NCBI GenBank assembly: GCA_015661135.1
Contig: JACVXW010000062.1
Location: 1-14,087 of the forward strand
Direction: 5' to 3'
DNA: 14,087 nucleotides
Source: Chloroflexota bacterium
GTDB lineage: Bacteria; Chloroflexota; Limnocylindria; Limnocylindrales; CSP1-4
Shown here: in pieces, positions 1 through 6,492 of the stretch
How the letters are laid out: the number at the start of each line of letters is the position of its first letter
Numbering within the stretch: the stretch's first letter is position 1
Translations under genes and position numbers: made by a program
Notes under the pieces: generated by a model
Databases searched by the model: none
What the model was told of the DNA's origin: nothing
The model's input: the letters and a program-made list of their open reading frames with translations, nothing else

Positions 1-14
1 CCCGGAACGAGGGC

Positions 15-929
15 TCAGGCGCGGAGGACCGCGAGGACCCCGATCCCGACCGCGATGACCCCAACGCCGGCCACCTGGACGCGGGCGAGGCGCTCCCCGA
101 ACAGGAAGTACGCGAGGACGGCGGCGATCGCGGCAAACTGGGACGAGAGCACGGCCGCAGTGGCGACGCCGTGCTGGGCACCGACCACGTAGAGCACGGA
201 CCCGAGGGCCTCGAGGATCCCGGACACCACGACAAGCGGCACGGCCCGACGCTCCAGCCGCAGACGCCCACGCAACGCCAGGGGCACAGCGATCACGAGG
301 ACGCCCACGGCCCGCGAGGCCACGAGGATCCACGTCGCCGGGAGGCTGGCACCGAGGCGGGCGCTCAACACCAGGCCGACCGAGAAGACCGCGGCCGCCC
401 CGATCGCCAGCAGGACGGCGCGCCGGTTCATGGCCGGGTCGTGGGTCCGCATACCGGCGGCGGAGGTCGGCGGTGGATCGGCCGAGCGCTCGATCGAGGA
501 CAGGACGATCCCGGCCGCAATCACGGCCAGCACGATGGCGGTGGGGATCGAGATCGGATCGCCCAGCGCGACCGCGATGACGGCGGCGGCGGCGCCCTCG
601 GTCGAGGTGATCGGCGCGACGATCGACACCCGACCGACCGACAGGGCGAGGTAGGCGAGCAGGAGGCCGGCGCTGTATGAGAGGCCGACGAAGATGAGGC
701 CGACGATCTGCCAGCCGTCAGGCGCGGGCGTGCCGGGACGCTCTGCAAGAGCAGGGATGATCCCGACGGTGAAACCGATGATCATGACCCACGCGAGCAC
801 GGAGCTCGCACCGATCATCCGGCTCGAGCGCGAGGAGCACAGCGTGGCCACGGCCCAGCAGACGGCCGCGCCGAGGCCGCCCGCGATTGCAATCACCGGC
901 AAAGTCTGACAGGCGCGGCGACTCCGCAC
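15..929 (-). CDS. EamA/DMT-family membrane transporter
   Basis: This is a 304-residue, very hydrophobic protein made of two homologous halves (about residues 10-145 and 169-303). Each half has roughly five membrane helices, the classic ten-helix drug/metabolite transporter (EamA) layout. The second half ends in the typical pattern, a short helix pair, the FGER loop near residue 278, then a last Gly/Val-rich helix. Family members export or exchange small metabolites across the cytoplasmic membrane, but the substrate cannot be read from the sequence. The start is uncertain: GTG at 929 has no Shine-Dalgarno site, and TTG at 902 or GTG at 896 would give nearly the same membrane protein without the short N-terminal extension. 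It is divergent from rpsT, with 191 bp between them. The fold assignment is firm and the start is weak. Confidence 0.85.
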   Translation of the reverse strand: MRSRRACQTLPVIAIAGGLGAAVCWAVATLCSSRSSRMIGASSVLAWVMIIGFTVGIIPALAERPGTPAPDGWQIVGLIFVGLSYSAGLLLAYLALSVGRVSIVAPITSTEGAAAAVIAVALGDPISIPTAIVLAVIAAGIVLSSIERSADPPPTSAAGMRTHDPAMNRRAVLLAIGAAAVFSVGLVLSARLGASLPATWILVASRAVGVLVIAVPLALRGRLRLERRAVPLVVVSGILEALGSVLYVVGAQHGVATAAVLSSQFAAIAAVLAYFLFGERLARVQVAGVGVIAVGIGVLAVLRA

Positions 930-1120
930 GGTTTGGATCTGGTCTGACAGTCACGGAATCGTGCACGGTCATCCCGCGAGTCGGCCCGGCCGCCGCCGCG
1001 TGCACGTTGTTGTGTCCTCGATGGCCTCGAATTCGGTGGTCTGGTACCATCCGCGTCCGCGCCCGGTCGCCTCGCGCCCGCGCCCGTTGATCTCAGACCA
1101 TCAATCGAGAGGTTCGAACC
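930..1120. promoter_or_regulatory. Divergent intergenic region between the EamA gene and rpsT
   Basis: This stretch presumably holds promoters in both directions. It contains two copies of the 8-bp palindrome CGTGCACG (960-967 and 999-1006). A possible extended -10 for rpsT is TGGTACCAT, with TACCAT at 1045-1050 and no recognisable -35 at normal spacing. A small inverted repeat (TTGAT at 1087-1091, ATCAA at 1100-1104) follows. The rpsT ribosome-binding site GAGAGG lies at 1107-1112. Promoter assignments here are guesses from motif resemblance only. Confidence 0.35.
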
Positions 1121-1816
1121 TTGGCCAAGACGCCCCGGACATGGACAGGCGCTCGCACGCCGTCGGGCCTGAAGCGCGTCCGATCCGCTGAGCGCCGGCA
1201 CGAGATCCTTGGACCTCGCCGCTCCGCCGCGAAGACGCTCGTCAGGACGGCACTCGCGGCCGCCACCTCGCCCGTCGAGGGCGTGGATCCCCAGGCAGCC
1301 CTCACGGACGCGATCAGCGCCCTGGACCGCGCGGCCAAGGCCGGTGCCATCCACCCGAACGCAGCCGCGCGCCGCAAGTCGCGCCTCGTTCGCAAGATGA
1401 ATGCCGCGGGCGTCGGTGCAGCAGCGGCTTCGTCCCACGTCGCCAAGACGATCGGCAAGGCTGCCGCCCAGAAGGCCGCCAAGGCCCGCATCGCCGCCTC
1501 CAAGGCGGGCAAGGCCAAGGGCGCCCAGACCGCAGCCGGCAAGGCCCGCGCCGCGCTCAGCAAGTCGAGTCGCGCTGAAGCCGCCGTCGCGGCCGCCACG
1601 GCGTCGGCGAAGGCCACAGCCACGGCGACGAAGGCAGCGTCCGCAATGGCCGCCGCGAAGGCGGCCACCAAGCCGGCCAAGGCTGCCGCAAAGGCGGCCA
1701 AGGCGACCAAGGCTGCCGCCAAGACGGCCAAGCCGGCCGCGAAGGTGACGACCAAAGCCGCCGCCGATAAGAAGGCCCCGACCAAGGCGAAGGCCGCAAA
1801 GGCCGCGAAGGCCTGA
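1121..1816 (+). CDS. rpsT: 30S ribosomal protein bS20 with long Ala/Lys-rich C-terminal tail
   Basis: Residues about 17-97 match bS20, the primary 16S rRNA-binding protein of the small subunit. The Arg/Lys-rich first helix is followed by the conserved AGAIHPNAAARRKSRLVRK segment (74-92). Canonical bS20 is about 85-90 residues, whereas this protein is 231. It has about 15 extra residues at the N-terminus and about 130 after residue 98, made almost only of Ala, Lys, Thr, Ser, Pro and Gly with runs such as KAAKATKAAAKTAKPAAK, resembling the tails of histone H1 and mycobacterial HupB. The TTG start at 1121 is supported by GAGAGG 8 nt upstream. The gene stands alone and faces the end of the glycolytic operon. 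Core identity is firm. The tail's role is unknown; it might bind rRNA or DNA nonspecifically. Confidence 0.9.
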   Translation: MAKTPRTWTGARTPSGLKRVRSAERRHEILGPRRSAAKTLVRTALAAATSPVEGVDPQAALTDAISALDRAAKAGAIHPNAAARRKSRLVRKMNAAGVGAAAASSHVAKTIGKAAAQKAAKARIAASKAGKAKGAQTAAGKARAALSKSSRAEAAVAAATASAKATATATKAASAMAAAKAATKPAKAAAKAAKATKAAAKTAKPAAKVTTKAAADKKAPTKAKAAKAAKA

Positions 1817-1820
1817 GCGG

Positions 1821-1838
1821 GGCCCGGCGCATCGGGCC
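1821..1838. terminator. Hairpin just after rpsT
   Basis: GGCCCG (1821-1826) and CGGGCC (1833-1838) form a perfect 6-bp stem with a 6-nt loop, starting 5 nt after the rpsT stop. No T-tract follows, so its activity as an intrinsic terminator is uncertain. Confidence 0.4.
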
Positions 1839-1860
1839 GGAACACATCGTAGCAACGACG

Positions 1861-1885
1861 ACGCCTCGGCCTTCCGCCGGGGCGT
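1861..1885. terminator. Bidirectional terminator-like hairpin between convergent genes
   Basis: ACGCCTCGGC (1861-1870) pairs with GCCGGGGCGT (1876-1885) around a 5-nt loop, a 10-bp stem with one G-T wobble. It sits between the convergent ends of rpsT (1816) and the membrane-protein gene (1890), where a shared terminator is expected. T-tracts are poor on both sides, as is common in very GC-rich genomes. Confidence 0.5.
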
Positions 1886-1889
1886 TCGG

Positions 1890-2429
1890 CTATTCGGGCT
1901 TCGGCCTCGTGGCTCCGTACAGCCCGCCACCGGCCACGCCGAACGCCACCGACAGGACGATGAGCAGACCGGCGGTCGATTGCTGCTGTGCCCAGTAGAA
2001 GTCGGCAAACGTGGCCGCGTCGGTGACCCCCGCGTCAGCGAGCTCGGCACGCTGGTCCTCGAGGTAACGGCGATAGACACACTCGGCGCCGGACTGGCAG
2101 CTCACCCGGCCGCCCAGGCCGGGATCGCGGTACCCGTCATCGGCGGCGAAGAAGAGCGCCTTGACGCCCAGGAGCAGTGCCGCGAAGGTCAGCCCGGTCA
2201 CGAGCCCGGCGAACGCGGCGTTGGCAACGATCCGGCCCCACGCGCCGCGGCCGCGCCGCGCGCGCAGGTTCGCGTAGTAGCCGATGAGGAGCCCAGTCGG
2301 CATCGAAAGCAGCCAGTAGATCGGCTCGACCGGGATGACGAGCAGGAAGCTCACCCCGATCGTGAGCGCCATGCCGATTCCCACGAAGCCGCCGGTGATC
2401 GCGCCCCGATCGACGACCCTGGTCAGCAC
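1890..2429 (-). CDS. Small four-helix membrane protein at the end of the glycolytic operon
   Basis: I do not recognise a family. From GTG at 2429 the product has 179 residues with four predicted membrane helices (about 11-33, 37-53, 68-92 and 151-173). The Arg-rich loop 54-66 should be cytoplasmic. That places the 93-150 loop outside, and it carries two cysteines (C111, C117) that could form a disulfide. The frame is open further upstream to 2594, but that stretch lies inside eno and reads as out-of-frame Arg/Ser-rich sequence, so the GTG 4 nt after the eno stop is preferred. No clear Shine-Dalgarno site is present, and translation probably depends on coupling to eno. An ATG at 2372 is an alternative start but would remove part of the first helix. 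The protein could be an operon passenger or a membrane partner of central metabolism; nothing decides which. Confidence 0.65.
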   Translation of the reverse strand: MLTRVVDRGAITGGFVGIGMALTIGVSFLLVIPVEPIYWLLSMPTGLLIGYYANLRARRGRGAWGRIVANAAFAGLVTGLTFAALLLGVKALFFAADDGYRDPGLGGRVSCQSGAECVYRRYLEDQRAELADAGVTDAATFADFYWAQQQSTAGLLIVLSVAFGVAGGGLYGATRPKPE

Positions 2430-2433
2430 GTGG

Positions 2434-3759
2434 TCACGCCGGGCTTGGCCGAACGGCGAGGGCGCTACGGCCCGGGTAGACCGCCGCGTCGCCGAGCTCC
2501 TCCTCGATCCGGAGCAGCCGGTTGTACTTGGCGACGCGCTCAGACCGGGATGGCGCGCCGGTCTTGATCTGGCCGGTGCCCATCGCCACGACAAGGTCGG
2601 CGATCGTGGTGTCCTCGGTCTCGCCGGACCGGTGCGAGACCACCGCCGCCCAGCCGGCCCGGCGGGCGGCCTCGATCGCCTGAACCGTCTCGGTCAGCGT
2701 CCCGATCTGGTTGACCTTGATGAGCACGGCGTTCGCTGCCCGCTCGCGGATCCCACGCCGGATGCGATCCGGGTTCGTGACCAGCAGGTCGTCACCAACG
2801 AGCTGTACGGCGCCCCCGAGTCGCGCGGTGAGGGCCGTCCAGCCGGCCCAGTCGTCCTCGGCCAGGCCGTCCTCGATCGATACGATCGGGTAGCGGGCCG
2901 CCCAGTCCGCCCACAGGTCGATGAGCTGGCCGGAGTCCAGCGTTCGGCCCTCGGTCGCAAGCGTGTAGCGGGTCGGGGCGCCATTGCCCCCACTGCCCGC
3001 CTCCACCAGCTCGGTCGTGGCCGGGTCCAGGGCGATCGCGACATCCTCGCCGGGTCGGTAGCCGGCCGCCTCGATCGCGCGGACGACCATCTCGAGTGCC
3101 GCCTCGTTGGAGCCGAGCGACGGCGCGAAGCCGCCCTCGTCGCCCTGGCCCGTGGCATGGCCACCGTCATGGAGCAGCCGCCGAAGTGCGGCGAAGATCT
3201 CGGCGCCGGCGCGGAGCGCCTCAGAGAACGTGGCCAGCCCGACGGGCATGACCATGAACTCCTGGAAGTCGGTCGAGTCCGTCGCGTGCCGGCCACCGTT
3301 GAGGATGTTGAACATCGGGACGGGCAGCGTCCGCGCGCCGACCCCGCCGAGGTAGCGGTAAAGGGGCAGGTCCAGCGCGGAAGCCGTCGCGTGGGCACAG
3401 GCGAGCGAGACACCGAGGATCGCGTTTGCACCGAGGCGACCCTTGTTCGGCGTGCCGTCGAGCTCGATGAGCGCGGCATCCACGCCCGCCTGGTCCGCCG
3501 CGTCCAGCCCGACGACCGCCGGGCCGATCTCGTCCGTCACGTTGCCGACCGCCGTCAGGACGCCCTTGCCGCCGTAGCGTGCCGAGTCACCGTCCCGCAA
3601 CTCCACCGCCTCGTGGGCGCCGGTGGAGGCCCCGGACGGCACCGCCGCCCGCCCGATCGACCCGTCGCCGAGGACGACGTCCACCTCGACCGTGGGATTG
3701 CCGCGGGAATCGAGGATCTCGCGCGCCCCGACGAGCGCGATGGACGTATCCACGCTCAC
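2434..3759 (-). CDS. eno: Enolase (phosphopyruvate hydratase)
   Basis: Enolase converts 2-phosphoglycerate to phosphoenolpyruvate in the cytoplasm and needs Mg2+. The 441-residue product is slightly longer than the usual 420-435. All catalytic elements are visible: the N-terminal ILDSRGNPTVEVDV segment (15-28) and GASTG loop (43-47), E167 in FQEFM, E208 in GDEGGFAP, metal ligands D245, E296 (SIEDGL) and D323 (VGDDL), catalytic K348 (IKVNQIGT), the SHRSGETED signature (375-383) and K399 (IKTGAPSRSER). The GTG start at 3759 overlaps the pgk stop in the 4-nt overlap GTGA, with GAGGG about 10 nt upstream, so pgk and eno are probably translationally coupled. It is the third gene of the gap-pgk-eno operon. 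No phosphoglycerate mutase lies between pgk and eno. Confidence 0.97.
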   Translation of the reverse strand: MSVDTSIALVGAREILDSRGNPTVEVDVVLGDGSIGRAAVPSGASTGAHEAVELRDGDSARYGGKGVLTAVGNVTDEIGPAVVGLDAADQAGVDAALIELDGTPNKGRLGANAILGVSLACAHATASALDLPLYRYLGGVGARTLPVPMFNILNGGRHATDSTDFQEFMVMPVGLATFSEALRAGAEIFAALRRLLHDGGHATGQGDEGGFAPSLGSNEAALEMVVRAIEAAGYRPGEDVAIALDPATTELVEAGSGGNGAPTRYTLATEGRTLDSGQLIDLWADWAARYPIVSIEDGLAEDDWAGWTALTARLGGAVQLVGDDLLVTNPDRIRRGIRERAANAVLIKVNQIGTLTETVQAIEAARRAGWAAVVSHRSGETEDTTIADLVVAMGTGQIKTGAPSRSERVAKYNRLLRIEEELGDAAVYPGRSALAVRPSPA

Positions 3760-4976
3760 GCTGGCGCGCCCTCGGGCGCCGCGGCCGGGCGATCCAGGAG
3801 GATGGCCACGCCGGGCAGCTCGCGACCCTCGAGGAACTCCAGGCTGGCGCCGCCGCCGGTGGAGATATGGGTGAAGCGCGAGGCAAGGCCCTGCTGCTGG
3901 ATGGCCGCCACCGAGTCGCCGCCGCCGACCACGACCGTGGCCCCGGCGTCACAGCGATCGGCGAGGAAGCGCGCGATGGCCTTGGTCCCATGGGCGAAGG
4001 ACGGGATTTCGAAGACGCCGAGTGGGCCGTTCCAGAACACCGTCCGGACGTCGGCGAGGGCCGCCTCCATCAGGTCCAGGGTCGCCTTGCCGATGTCCAC
4101 GATGTGCCACGACGCGGGGATCTTCTCCGCGGACAGCGTCTTGTATTCCGTGCCGCGGGTGACTTCCTTGGCGACGATGACGTCGACCGGCAGGATCACC
4201 CGGACGCCCTTCTCCTCTGCCGTCGCGAGGACGCGGCGGGCCTCGTCCACCATGTCATGCTCGGCCAGGCTCTTGCCGATCGCCTTGCCCTGGGCGAGCA
4301 GGAACGTGTTCGCCATCCCGCCGCCGAGGACGAGGACATCCACCTTGCCAACGAGCGTGTCGAGGACCTTGAGCTTGCCGGACACCTTCGCGCCGCCCAC
4401 GATGGCGGCAAACGGGCGGGGGGGGAAGCCGATGAGATTGGACAGCTGGGCGAGCTCCTGCTCCATCAGGAAGCCGGCATAGGCCGGCAGGAGCTTCGCG
4501 ATCCCGACGGTGGAGGCGTGCGCCCGGTGGGCCGTGCCGAACGCATCGTTGACGTACACGTCCGCATAGGCGGCCAGCTGCTCGGCGAACTTGGGGTCGT
4601 TCTTTTCCTCGGCGGCATGGAAACGCAGGTTCTCGAGGAGGATCAGCTCGCCGGGTCGAAGTCGCTTGACCGCGTCCGCCGTCCCAACGCCCAATGCGTC
4701 CCCGGTGACGGGAACGTTTCGCCGGATCAGCTGGGTGAGCCGCTCAGCGACCGGCCGCAGGCGGAGCCCGTCCTGGACCTTGCCGTCCGGCCGTCCGAGG
4801 TGGCTGGCGAGGACGACTCTCGCGCCCTGTGCGAGCAGGTGCTGGATCGTGGGCACGGCCGCCCGGATCCGGGAGTCGTCCGTGACCTTGCCGTCGGCCA
4901 GGGGAACGTTGAAGTCCACGCGTACGAAGACGCGTTTCCCGGCGACGTCGACATCGCGGATCGTGAGCTTGTCCAT
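3756..4976 (-). CDS. pgk: Phosphoglycerate kinase
   Basis: This enzyme transfers the acyl phosphate of 1,3-bisphosphoglycerate to ADP, giving ATP and 3-phosphoglycerate. The 406-residue length is typical. Visible features are the RVDFNVPL signature (19-26), substrate arginine R38, SHLGRPDGK (58-66), the VNDAFGTAHRAHAS hinge segment (142-155), the nucleotide-side GGAKVSGK (194-201), NGPLGVFE (316-323), GGGDS (351-355) and the STGGGA helix start (372-377). The frame is open upstream to 5111, but that part overlaps gap. The ATG at 4976, preceded by AGGAA about 5 nt away, gives the family's normal N-terminus. It lies 62 bp after gap and overlaps eno by 4 nt, so it is the middle gene of a glycolytic operon. 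Confidence 0.97.
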   Translation of the reverse strand: MDKLTIRDVDVAGKRVFVRVDFNVPLADGKVTDDSRIRAAVPTIQHLLAQGARVVLASHLGRPDGKVQDGLRLRPVAERLTQLIRRNVPVTGDALGVGTADAVKRLRPGELILLENLRFHAAEEKNDPKFAEQLAAYADVYVNDAFGTAHRAHASTVGIAKLLPAYAGFLMEQELAQLSNLIGFPPRPFAAIVGGAKVSGKLKVLDTLVGKVDVLVLGGGMANTFLLAQGKAIGKSLAEHDMVDEARRVLATAEEKGVRVILPVDVIVAKEVTRGTEYKTLSAEKIPASWHIVDIGKATLDLMEAALADVRTVFWNGPLGVFEIPSFAHGTKAIARFLADRCDAGATVVVGGGDSVAAIQQQGLASRFTHISTGGGASLEFLEGRELPGVAILLDRPAAAPEGAPA

Positions 4977-5038
4977 CGGGTTCCTGTCTGTCGTGGGCGG
5001 CGTGGGCAGAGCGTGCCGCGGCGTGGCGACCTCGGCCG

Positions 5039-6061
5039 TCAGGCGACGGCCGCCGGAAGTCGGGTGGCGATCATCTGGATGAGGTCTGCGCAGCGGCAGC
5101 TGTAGCCCCACTCGTTGTCGTACCAGGCGATGACCTTGACCATGGATCCGCCGAGAACCATCGTGCTCGCGCTGTCGATGATCGATGAGCGGGCGTCGCC
5201 CCGGAAGTCGGACGAGACGAGCGGCTCGTCGGACACGCCGAGGATCCCCCGCATCGGGCCCGCGGCCGCGGCCCGGAAGGCGGCGTTGAGCTCGTCGGCG
5301 CTCGTCTCGCGGCTGACGGTGGCCGTGAAGTCCACGACACTGACGGTGGGCGTGGGCACGCGCAGGCTGAACCCGTCGAAGCGGCCCTTGAGGTCCGGGA
5401 TCACGAGGGCGAGCGCCTTGGCCGCCCCGGTCGTCGTGGGGATGATGTTCTGGCCGGCCGCCCGGGCCCGGCGCGGGTCCTTGTGGGCCACGTCCAGGAT
5501 CCGCTGGTCGTTCGTGTAGGAGTGGATCGTGTTCATCAGGCCGCGCTCGATGCCGACGAGGTCGTGGACGACCTTGGCGGCCGGCGCCAGGCAGTTCGTG
5601 GTGCAGCTGGCGTTGCTGATGATGTGGTGGGTCGCGGGATCGTAGCGGTCGTCGTTGACGCCCAGCACGATCGTGATGTCCTCGCCCTTCGCCGGCGCAC
5701 TGATGACGACCTTCTTCGCGCCCGCGTTGATGTGGGCTCGCGCCTTGTCCGCGTCGGTGAAGATGCCGGTGGACTCGAGGACGATGTCGACGCCGAGGTC
5801 ACCCCACGGCAGGGTCGCCGGATCCTTCTCCTTCAGAACCTTGATCTCTCGGCCGTCGATGATCAGCGAGTCATCCGTGTGCTCGACGGTGCCGGGGTAG
5901 GCGCCATAGGTGGAGTCGTGCTTGAACAGCAGGGCGTTCAGGCTCGTCTCGACGAGGTCGTTGACGGCGACGACCTCCACGCCCGGAGCGCGCTCCAGGA
6001 TGGCTTTCAGAGACTGCCGGCCGATTCGGCCGAACCCGTTGATCCCGACACGGACGGACAT
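5039..6061 (-). CDS. gap: Glyceraldehyde-3-phosphate dehydrogenase, type I, NAD-type
   Basis: This enzyme oxidises and phosphorylates glyceraldehyde 3-phosphate to 1,3-bisphosphoglycerate. The 340-residue product begins with the Rossmann motif INGFGRIGR (7-15). It has D35 in VNDL, which favours NAD+ over NADP+. The active-site segment SNASCTTNCLAP (149-160) carries nucleophile C153, and H180 in TIHSYTNDQ is the base. The C-terminal signature WYDNEWGYS (313-321) is intact. The residues before HKD near 192 are V-A instead of the common L-P, a mild deviation close to the coenzyme-discriminating position. ATG at 6061 is chosen because GGAGG lies about 10 nt upstream and the protein then starts directly at the Rossmann strand; the open frame to 6130 adds only unrelated residues. 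It is the first gene of the gap-pgk-eno operon. Confidence 0.97.
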   Translation of the reverse strand: MSVRVGINGFGRIGRQSLKAILERAPGVEVVAVNDLVETSLNALLFKHDSTYGAYPGTVEHTDDSLIIDGREIKVLKEKDPATLPWGDLGVDIVLESTGIFTDADKARAHINAGAKKVVISAPAKGEDITIVLGVNDDRYDPATHHIISNASCTTNCLAPAAKVVHDLVGIERGLMNTIHSYTNDQRILDVAHKDPRRARAAGQNIIPTTTGAAKALALVIPDLKGRFDGFSLRVPTPTVSVVDFTATVSRETSADELNAAFRAAAAGPMRGILGVSDEPLVSSDFRGDARSSIIDSASTMVLGGSMVKVIAWYDNEWGYSCRCADLIQMIATRLPAAVA

Positions 6062-6148
6062 GGGCTGGGAACCTCCATCGGGGAGCCTGGCCATCGCCCG
6101 GGCGGCAGGACGAACCCCGGAGTGAAGCACGGAATGTGGTACCCGACG

Positions 6149-6154
6149 AGTCTA
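6149..6154 (-). promoter_or_regulatory. Possible extended -10 of the gap operon promoter
   Basis: Read on the minus strand, CTGGTAGACT contains the TANNNT-type hexamer TAGACT with TGG before it, about 88 nt upstream of the gap ATG. No convincing -35 stands at 16-18 bp. The same CTGGTA string precedes the candidate -10 of rpsT (CTGGTACCAT, 1041-1050), which makes both slightly more credible. Assignment is by resemblance only. Confidence 0.3.
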
Positions 6155-6215
6155 CCAGAGGGCCTCCGAGGCTCCCTCGGCGGCGCCCGTGACCGAGACC
6201 CGTGGCGGGCACGCA

Positions 6216-6246
6216 GACCCCCCCGCCGGCATGCCGGCGGGGGGTC
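6216..6246. terminator. Strong GC-rich palindrome after the udp/zinc-ribbon genes
   Basis: Positions 6219-6244 are a perfect 26-nt inverted repeat centred on CATG, with a run of C pairing with a run of G. One bulged C allows two further pairs at 6216-6217 and 6245-6246. It lies about 45 nt past the stop of the zinc-ribbon gene on the minus strand and upstream of gap, so it probably terminates udp-operon transcripts before they reach gap. There is no T-tract. Confidence 0.55.
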
Positions 6247-6251
6247 CAGGG

Positions 6252-6294
6252 TTCACGAACCGGGGGCGTCAGCTTCACGAACCGGGGGCGTCAG
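6252..6294. repeat. Tandem 21-bp direct repeat spanning the zinc-ribbon gene stop codon
   Basis: Two identical 21-bp copies (6252-6272 and 6274-6294), each starting TTCACGAACC and ending GGGCGTCAG, are separated by one base (22-bp period). The TCA within the second copy (6291-6293) is the complement of the TGA stop of the minus-strand zinc-ribbon gene, so the 3' end of that gene appears to have been duplicated downstream. The first copy also contains the near-palindrome GGTTCACGAACC. Confidence 0.75.
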
Positions 6295-6431
6295 CCGCCG
6301 ATCTTGAAGACCTTCGTGCCGCACTTCGGGCAGGTGCCCGACAGCGCCGCCTTGCCGTTCTTCATCGTGATCTGCACGGGGTTCTGGACTTCGACTTTCA
6401 TCTTGTCCTTCACGCAATAGGCCTGCGCCAT
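6291..6431 (-). CDS. DUF5679-type zinc-ribbon miniprotein with incomplete first Cys pair
   Basis: The product is a 46-residue protein with an N-terminal YCVKDK (5-10), a central VTMKNG-like ITMKNGK segment (21-27) and a C-terminal CPKCGTKVF knuckle (34-42), the layout of the DUF5679 family of tiny zinc-ribbon proteins of unknown function. From memory of the family, the first knuckle is usually CVKC; here it is CVKD, leaving three cysteines (C6, C34, C37) plus D9. Zinc could still be held with Asp as fourth ligand, or the site may be degenerate. The ATG at 6431 is fixed by the strong GAGGAGG site upstream; the longer open frame to 6623 runs into udp. It sits 61 bp after udp on the same strand and is probably co-transcribed with it. 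Confidence 0.8.
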   Translation of the reverse strand: MAQAYCVKDKMKVEVQNPVQITMKNGKAALSGTCPKCGTKVFKIGG

Positions 6432-6463
6432 GTTTCCAGTTCCTCCTCGGGCTCCCCTGCGCC

Positions 6464-6479
6464 CCGGGCGTCCGCCCGG
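6464..6479. terminator. Hairpin between udp and the zinc-ribbon gene
   Basis: CCGGGC (6464-6469) and GCCCGG (6474-6479) form a 6-bp stem with a 4-nt loop in the 61-bp gap. It could attenuate read-through from udp or stabilise the downstream message. There is no T-tract. Confidence 0.35.
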
Positions 6480-6492
6480 AGTCGCGATCTGA

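Noticed and set aside
1107..1125. GGTTCGAACC looks like the T-loop of a tRNA
   Set aside because: No matching acceptor, anticodon or D arms can be built in the preceding 75 bases. It is only a palindrome before rpsT.
893..2080. Minus-strand Gly/Leu/Arg-rich open frame of 395 residues
   Set aside because: It is the antisense of the Ala/Lys tail of rpsT and crosses two intergenic regions. It has no recognisable domain.
2335..5105. Very long plus-strand open frames (715 and 508 residues) opposite eno, pgk and gap
   Set aside because: They are antisense shadows of three unmistakable enzymes. Their composition is Arg/Asp/Gly-rich without domains, as expected from GC-rich third codon positions.
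5039..6061. NADP-dependent (GapB-like) assignment for gap
   Set aside because: D35 after the second Rossmann strand favours NAD+, and the gene is placed in a glycolytic operon. The Val-Ala deviation alone is not evidence for NADP+ use.
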